A stretch of DNA of 36,340 nt, from assembly GCA_900550145.1 (NCBI GenBank), contig URRF01000010.1, positions 1 to 36,340 on the forward strand, written 5' to 3'. Position numbers and translations under genes: made by a program. The notes under the pieces were generated by a model, which was not told where the DNA came from, made no database searches, and worked only from the letters and a program-made list of their open reading frames with translations. Positions 33,070-36,340 of the stretch are shown piece by piece. Origin of the DNA: an uncultured Mollicutes bacterium (lineage in GTDB: Bacteria; Bacillota_I; Bacilli_A; RF39; UBA660). Position 1 is the stretch's first letter; each line of letters starts with the position of its first letter.

Positions 33070-33078
33070 AGTATATCA
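33070..33078 (-). promoter_or_regulatory. Extended -10 promoter of femAB
   Basis: On the - strand TGATATACT, 26 nt before the ATG. Confidence 0.45.
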
Positions 33079-33156
33079 TATTTTAATTATAATATAAAGA
33101 AAAAGTTTGATGATAAATAATTATCAATCAAATATACATAAATTTATTATAGTGAT

Positions 33157-33187
33157 TGTTTTATTTATTTTCCACTTGTAGTATAAT
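33157..33187 (+). promoter_or_regulatory. murD promoter
   Basis: TATAAT (33182-33187), with a weak TTGTTT at 33157-33162 (19-nt spacing). Confidence 0.45.
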
Positions 33188-33207
33188 TTAAATGAGGAGT
33201 GTATAAA

Positions 33208-34548
33208 ATGTTTAAAAATAATAATATATTTATTCTTGGGATGGCAAGAAGTGGTTATGAATGTGCAAAATTTCTTGCTAAAAGAGGAAATAAAATAATA
33301 GTAAATGACAGAAACGAAAAACAAGATGAAAACCATATCAAAGAGTTACAAGAATTAGGTGTAAAAGTAATACTTGGATCTCATCCAATGGATTTAATTA
33401 CAAAAGATATTGATTACGTAATAAAAAATCCTGGCATAAAGGATAGCCATGAATTAATATTAAGAGCAAAAGAATTAGGAATACCTGTACTAAATGAAGT
33501 AGAAATGTCCTATCAATTATTGCCAAAAGACATAAGCATAATTGGTGTTACTGGAAGTAATGGCAAAACAACAACAACAACCCTAATTTATGAAATATTA
33601 AAATCAGCTAAAAAGCCAGTAGTACTTGCAGGAAATATTGGTTATCCACTAAGTTCATTTATTGAAACAATAAGACCAAATGATATTTTACTTATGGAAA
33701 TATCTATCCAACAATTATGCAATTTAAACAAATTCAAAACAAACGTATCTGTTTTAACAAATATATATGAGGCACATTTAGATTTTGTTTTAAATAAAGA
33801 AAATTATATAAATATAAAAAAGAGAATATTTAATCATCACACAAAACAAGATATTGCTGTACTAAATTATGATAATGAAGATGTACTTAACAATACTAAT
33901 GACATCATGTCGTCAAAAATGTATTTCAGCAAAACAAACACTAATGTAACATGTTATTTAAAGGATAATTATATTTTCTATAAAGACGATAAGATAATTT
34001 CTATAGATGATATTTTATTAAAAGGCAATCACAACTTAGAAAATATTATGGCAGCAATAATAGTTGCTAAAAAATTCAATGTATCTGATGATGACATAAA
34101 AAATGTACTCAAGAATTTCAAAGGTGTAGAACATAGAATAGAATTTGTTGGTGAAATAAACGGAATAAAAGTATACAACGATTCAAAATCTACAAATGTA
34201 AAAGCAACTCAAATTGCTCTATCATCATTTACTAAACCAACCATTCTTTTACTAGGGGGTTTAGATAGAGGACATAGTTTTGAAGGATTAACTACTTACA
34301 TGAACAATGTAAAGTTAGTTGTCAGTTATGGAGAAACAAAGCATAGAATTAAAGAATACTGTGATAAAATAAATAAAGAATGCATAGTAGTAGATGATTT
34401 AGAAAATGCAGTAAATATAGCATTTAAAAATGCATTAGAAAATGATGTGATATTGCTTTCACCAGCATGCGCATCATGGGATCAATATAGTGATTTTGAA
34501 GAGCGTGGTAGAAAATTTAAAGAATATGTAACAAGGAGAATGAAATGA
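33208..34548 (+). CDS. murD: UDP-N-acetylmuramoylalanine--D-glutamate ligase
   Basis: 446 residues. The N-terminal FILGMARSGYECAKFLAKRG binds the UDP substrate. The ATP loop is GVTGSNGKTTTT, the central segment HRIEFVGEINGIKVYNDSKS with STN, and the C-terminal LLLGGLDRGHSFEGL and LLSPACASWDQYSDFEERG are diagnostic of MurD. The middle EISIQQL replaces the usual ELSSFQL. It adds D-Glu to the peptidoglycan stem peptide. Start ATG 33208 has GAGGAG at 9 nt; the GTG at 33199 directly follows that SD and is rejected. The TGA stop overlaps the eno start (ATGA). Confidence 0.96.
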   Translation: MFKNNNIFILGMARSGYECAKFLAKRGNKIIVNDRNEKQDENHIKELQELGVKVILGSHPMDLITKDIDYVIKNPGIKDSHELILRAKELGIPVLNEVEMSYQLLPKDISIIGVTGSNGKTTTTTLIYEILKSAKKPVVLAGNIGYPLSSFIETIRPNDILLMEISIQQLCNLNKFKTNVSVLTNIYEAHLDFVLNKENYINIKKRIFNHHTKQDIAVLNYDNEDVLNNTNDIMSSKMYFSKTNTNVTCYLKDNYIFYKDDKIISIDDILLKGNHNLENIMAAIIVAKKFNVSDDDIKNVLKNFKGVEHRIEFVGEINGIKVYNDSKSTNVKATQIALSSFTKPTILLLGGLDRGHSFEGLTTYMNNVKLVVSYGETKHRIKEYCDKINKECIVVDDLENAVNIAFKNALENDVILLSPACASWDQYSDFEERGRKFKEYVTRRMK

Positions 34549-35774
34549 GTAAAATAAAAAATGTAACAGGAAGAGAAGTACTTGATTCAAGAGGAAATCC
34601 AACAGTAGAGGTAGATGTTATATTAGAAAGTGGAATACTAGGAAGAGCAATTGTACCAAGTGGTGCATCAACAGGAGAAAGAGAAGCTTTAGAACTTAGA
34701 GATGGTGGCAGTAGATACATGGGTAAAGGTGTTCAAAAAGCAGTAGAAAACGTAAATACAATTATTAAAAATGCTGTAATTGGTATGGATTCGTTAAATC
34801 AAAAAGAACTAGATGAGAAAATGATAGAATTGGATGGTACAAAAACCAAGTCAAAATTAGGTGCTAACGCAATATTAGCAGTATCAATGGCTAATTTAAA
34901 AGCAGCAGCATTATATGAAGGAATGCCATTATATAAATATATTGGTAATGGTAGTCAATTACCAATTGCAATGATGAATATATTAAATGGTGGTGCACAT
35001 GCTGATAACCCACTTGATATACAAGAATTTATGATCGTACCACAAAGAGATACTATGTCTGAAAGAATAAGAGTTGGTGCTGAAGTATTTCATCACCTAA
35101 AGAAAATATTAAAAGATAAAGGTATGGTTACAGCAGTAGGAGATGAAGGTGGTTTTGCTCCTAATATTGGTTCTAATGAAGAAGCATTAGAATTAATTGT
35201 AGAAGCAATAAAAGATGCCAATTATAAACCAGGAGAGGATGTTTTATTAGCGCTAGATATTGCTGCTAGTGAATTATATGATAATGGATACTACAACATA
35301 GAAGGTAAAAAACTAAATATAAGTGAGTTAATTGCATACTACGAATATTTAGTAAATAAATATCCTATTTGGTCAATAGAAGATCCAGTTGACGAAAATG
35401 ATTGGAATGGTTTTAAATTGATTACAGAAAGATTAGGAAACAAAATACAAATAGTGGGCGATGATTTATTTGTTACAAATAAAGAATACTTACAAAAGGG
35501 TATAGATAATAAATGCGGTAATGCAATACTAATAAAAGTAAATCAAATCGGAACAATAACAGAAACATTAGAAACAATTGAATTAGCAAAGAAAAATAAT
35601 TATAAAACTATAATATCACATAGAAGTGGTGAAACAGAAGACACTATTATTGCACATTTAGCAGTAGGACTTAACTTAGGAGAAATTAAAACTGGTTCAA
35701 TGTCTAGGACAGATAGAATTTGCAAATACAATGAACTTATGAGAATAGAAGAAGAAATAATTGCCAAAAACTAA
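34545..35774 (+). CDS. eno: Enolase
   Basis: 409 residues, slightly shorter than the usual ~430. The start reads TGREVLDSRGNPTVEVDV. PSGASTGEREALELRDG holds the active-site loop. Metal and catalytic residues lie in LALDIAASE, SIEDPVDENDW and GDDLFVTN. The catalytic Lys is in ILIKVNQIGT and SHRSGETEDTIIAHLAV marks the C-terminus. It converts 2-phosphoglycerate to PEP. Translationally coupled to murD through a 4-nt overlap. The usual C-terminal extension is missing a few residues. Confidence 0.97.
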   Translation: MSKIKNVTGREVLDSRGNPTVEVDVILESGILGRAIVPSGASTGEREALELRDGGSRYMGKGVQKAVENVNTIIKNAVIGMDSLNQKELDEKMIELDGTKTKSKLGANAILAVSMANLKAAALYEGMPLYKYIGNGSQLPIAMMNILNGGAHADNPLDIQEFMIVPQRDTMSERIRVGAEVFHHLKKILKDKGMVTAVGDEGGFAPNIGSNEEALELIVEAIKDANYKPGEDVLLALDIAASELYDNGYYNIEGKKLNISELIAYYEYLVNKYPIWSIEDPVDENDWNGFKLITERLGNKIQIVGDDLFVTNKEYLQKGIDNKCGNAILIKVNQIGTITETLETIELAKKNNYKTIISHRSGETEDTIIAHLAVGLNLGEIKTGSMSRTDRICKYNELMRIEEEIIAKN

Positions 35775-35807
35775 TATTTATGATAAAGTATAACTGAAGG
35801 TGATTAA

Positions 35808-36020
35808 ATGGAAACATTAGTAATGATTATATCAATTTTAATAATAACTCTTGTTTTATTACAAAGTGCTAAAGCAGAAGGTGCTTCTCAAGCATTTGGT
35901 GGTGGTGGCTCTGAATTATTTAGTAATAGAAAAGAAAGAGGAAGTGAATTATTTGTAACTAGATTAACAGCAGTATTAGGTGCAATCTTTATGATTATTT
36001 GTCTTATAATGTCACTTTAA
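35808..36020 (+). CDS. secG: Preprotein translocase subunit SecG
   Basis: 70 residues with two TM helices (about 4-23 and 49-69) joined by a Gly-rich loop GASQAFGGGGSELFSNRKER, the typical SecG arrangement. It assists the SecYEG channel. Start ATG 35808 with GAAGGTGAT upstream. Its place between eno and rnr is the common Bacillota order. Confidence 0.92.
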   Translation: METLVMIISILIITLVLLQSAKAEGASQAFGGGGSELFSNRKERGSELFVTRLTAVLGAIFMIICLIMSL

Positions 36021-36033
36021 TTAAAATATTTTC

Positions 36034-36061
36034 AAAAAAGGGTTTTTATAAATCCTTTTTT
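36034..36061 (+). terminator. Terminator between secG and rnr
   Basis: AAAAAAGGGTTT / AAATCCTTTTTT with one G-T pair and loop TTAT. A TATAAT follows at 36066-36071, so rnr may have its own promoter. Confidence 0.8.
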
Positions 36062-36091
36062 ATTTTATAATGTAATTATAGGAGGGTAATG

Positions 36092-36340
36092 ATGAGAGAT
36101 GAAATATTAAAACTACTTAAGGAGAGTGAAGTGCCACTAACCGAGTTAAATATACAAGATAAATTGTCAGAAAAAGTTTCACTAGATAAATTATGTGAAG
36201 AACTTAGAACTATGGAAAAATGTGGGGATCTTTACGTTACAAAAAAAGGAAAATACACAGTATATGAAAATACACATTTAAAAGTTGGAAAATTATCAGT
36301 AAGCAAAAAGGGATTTGGCTTTGTAATAATGGAAAATGAA
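36092..36340 (+). CDS. rnr: Ribonuclease R, N-terminal part (cut by window end)
   Basis: The first 83 codons are present. An N-terminal winged-helix (EILKLLKESEVPLTELNIQD ... MEKCGDLYVTKKGKYTVYEN) is followed by the start of the first cold-shock domain (LKVGKLSVSKKGFGFVIMENE). RNase R is a 3'-5' exoribonuclease that degrades structured RNA, often encoded with smpB. SD GGAGGG precedes the ATG by 5 nt. The RNB catalytic domain lies beyond the window. Confidence 0.88.
   Translation, partial: MRDEILKLLKESEVPLTELNIQDKLSEKVSLDKLCEELRTMEKCGDLYVTKKGKYTVYENTHLKVGKLSVSKKGFGFVIMENE

Noticed and set aside
1..36340. CRISPR arrays, insertion sequences, prophage
   Set aside because: No regularly spaced repeats, transposase, integrase or phage structural genes were seen; the only mobile-type traces are the remnants at 4547-5754.

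Overview
The window is very AT-rich DNA, gene-dense, and nearly all genes lie on the + strand with good Shine-Dalgarno (SD) sites and short U-tract terminators. The gene set (murD, a FemAB-type cell-wall transferase, ftsEX, mscL, LytTR and AgrC-type regulators, the rpsL-rpsG-fusA-tuf operon, eno-secG-rnr) points to a low-GC Bacillota, probably an uncultured gut Bacilli or Mollicutes-related lineage that still has a cell wall. This placement is inference. TGA is a stop codon: dinB, prfB and murD end in it, and prfB carries the RF2 autoregulatory frameshift at a TGA.

Layout. 1-4401: an adenylate-forming (acyl-AMP) ligase, then a 7-TM hybrid histidine kinase with REC and HPt domains. 4402-5898: a gene graveyard holding an XRE-type HTH remnant (- strand), a RhuM-family pseudogene with three in-frame stops, and the C-terminal scrap of a collagen-like/C1q-type surface protein. 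5914-10215: HD-domain protein, DUF4282-like membrane protein, MBL-fold hydrolase, a CofE-like glutamate ligase and a Y-family DNA polymerase. 10238-14560: prfB (frameshifted), two tandem YitT proteins, ftsE and ftsX. 14629-17825: alternative sigma factor, mscL, 5-formyl-THF cyclo-ligase, a small lipoprotein and a Nudix hydrolase. 18338-23188: uvrB and uvrA, with an unusual crossed inverted-repeat element before uvrB. 23297-23494: two tRNAs. 23950-26830: a complete agr-type peptide quorum-sensing locus. 27108-31724: cold-shock protein, then rpsL-rpsG-fusA-tuf. 31776-36340: femAB on the - strand, then murD, eno, secG and the start of rnr.

How the genes work together. The agr locus is split into two convergent units. 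The response regulator and GHKL kinase are on the + strand; the 39-residue AgrD-like peptide gene and AgrB peptidase are on the - strand, and both units end at one shared bidirectional terminator. The agrD gene is short and easily missed; its core NTCSMLAYDEPKMP and AgrB's Arg68/His75/Cys82 make the assignment strong. UvrA and UvrB form the nucleotide-excision damage-recognition pair. FtsE and FtsX form the cell-division ABC complex. The str-type operon and tuf supply translation factors from their own strong promoters.

Most promoters found use an extended -10 (TGn before TATAAT-like hexamers), often without a recognisable -35. The strongest candidates for something not described before are the agr autoinducer peptide with its split layout, the pseudoknot-compatible repeat element before uvrB, and the acyl-AMP ligase next to a phosphorelay sensor kinase.
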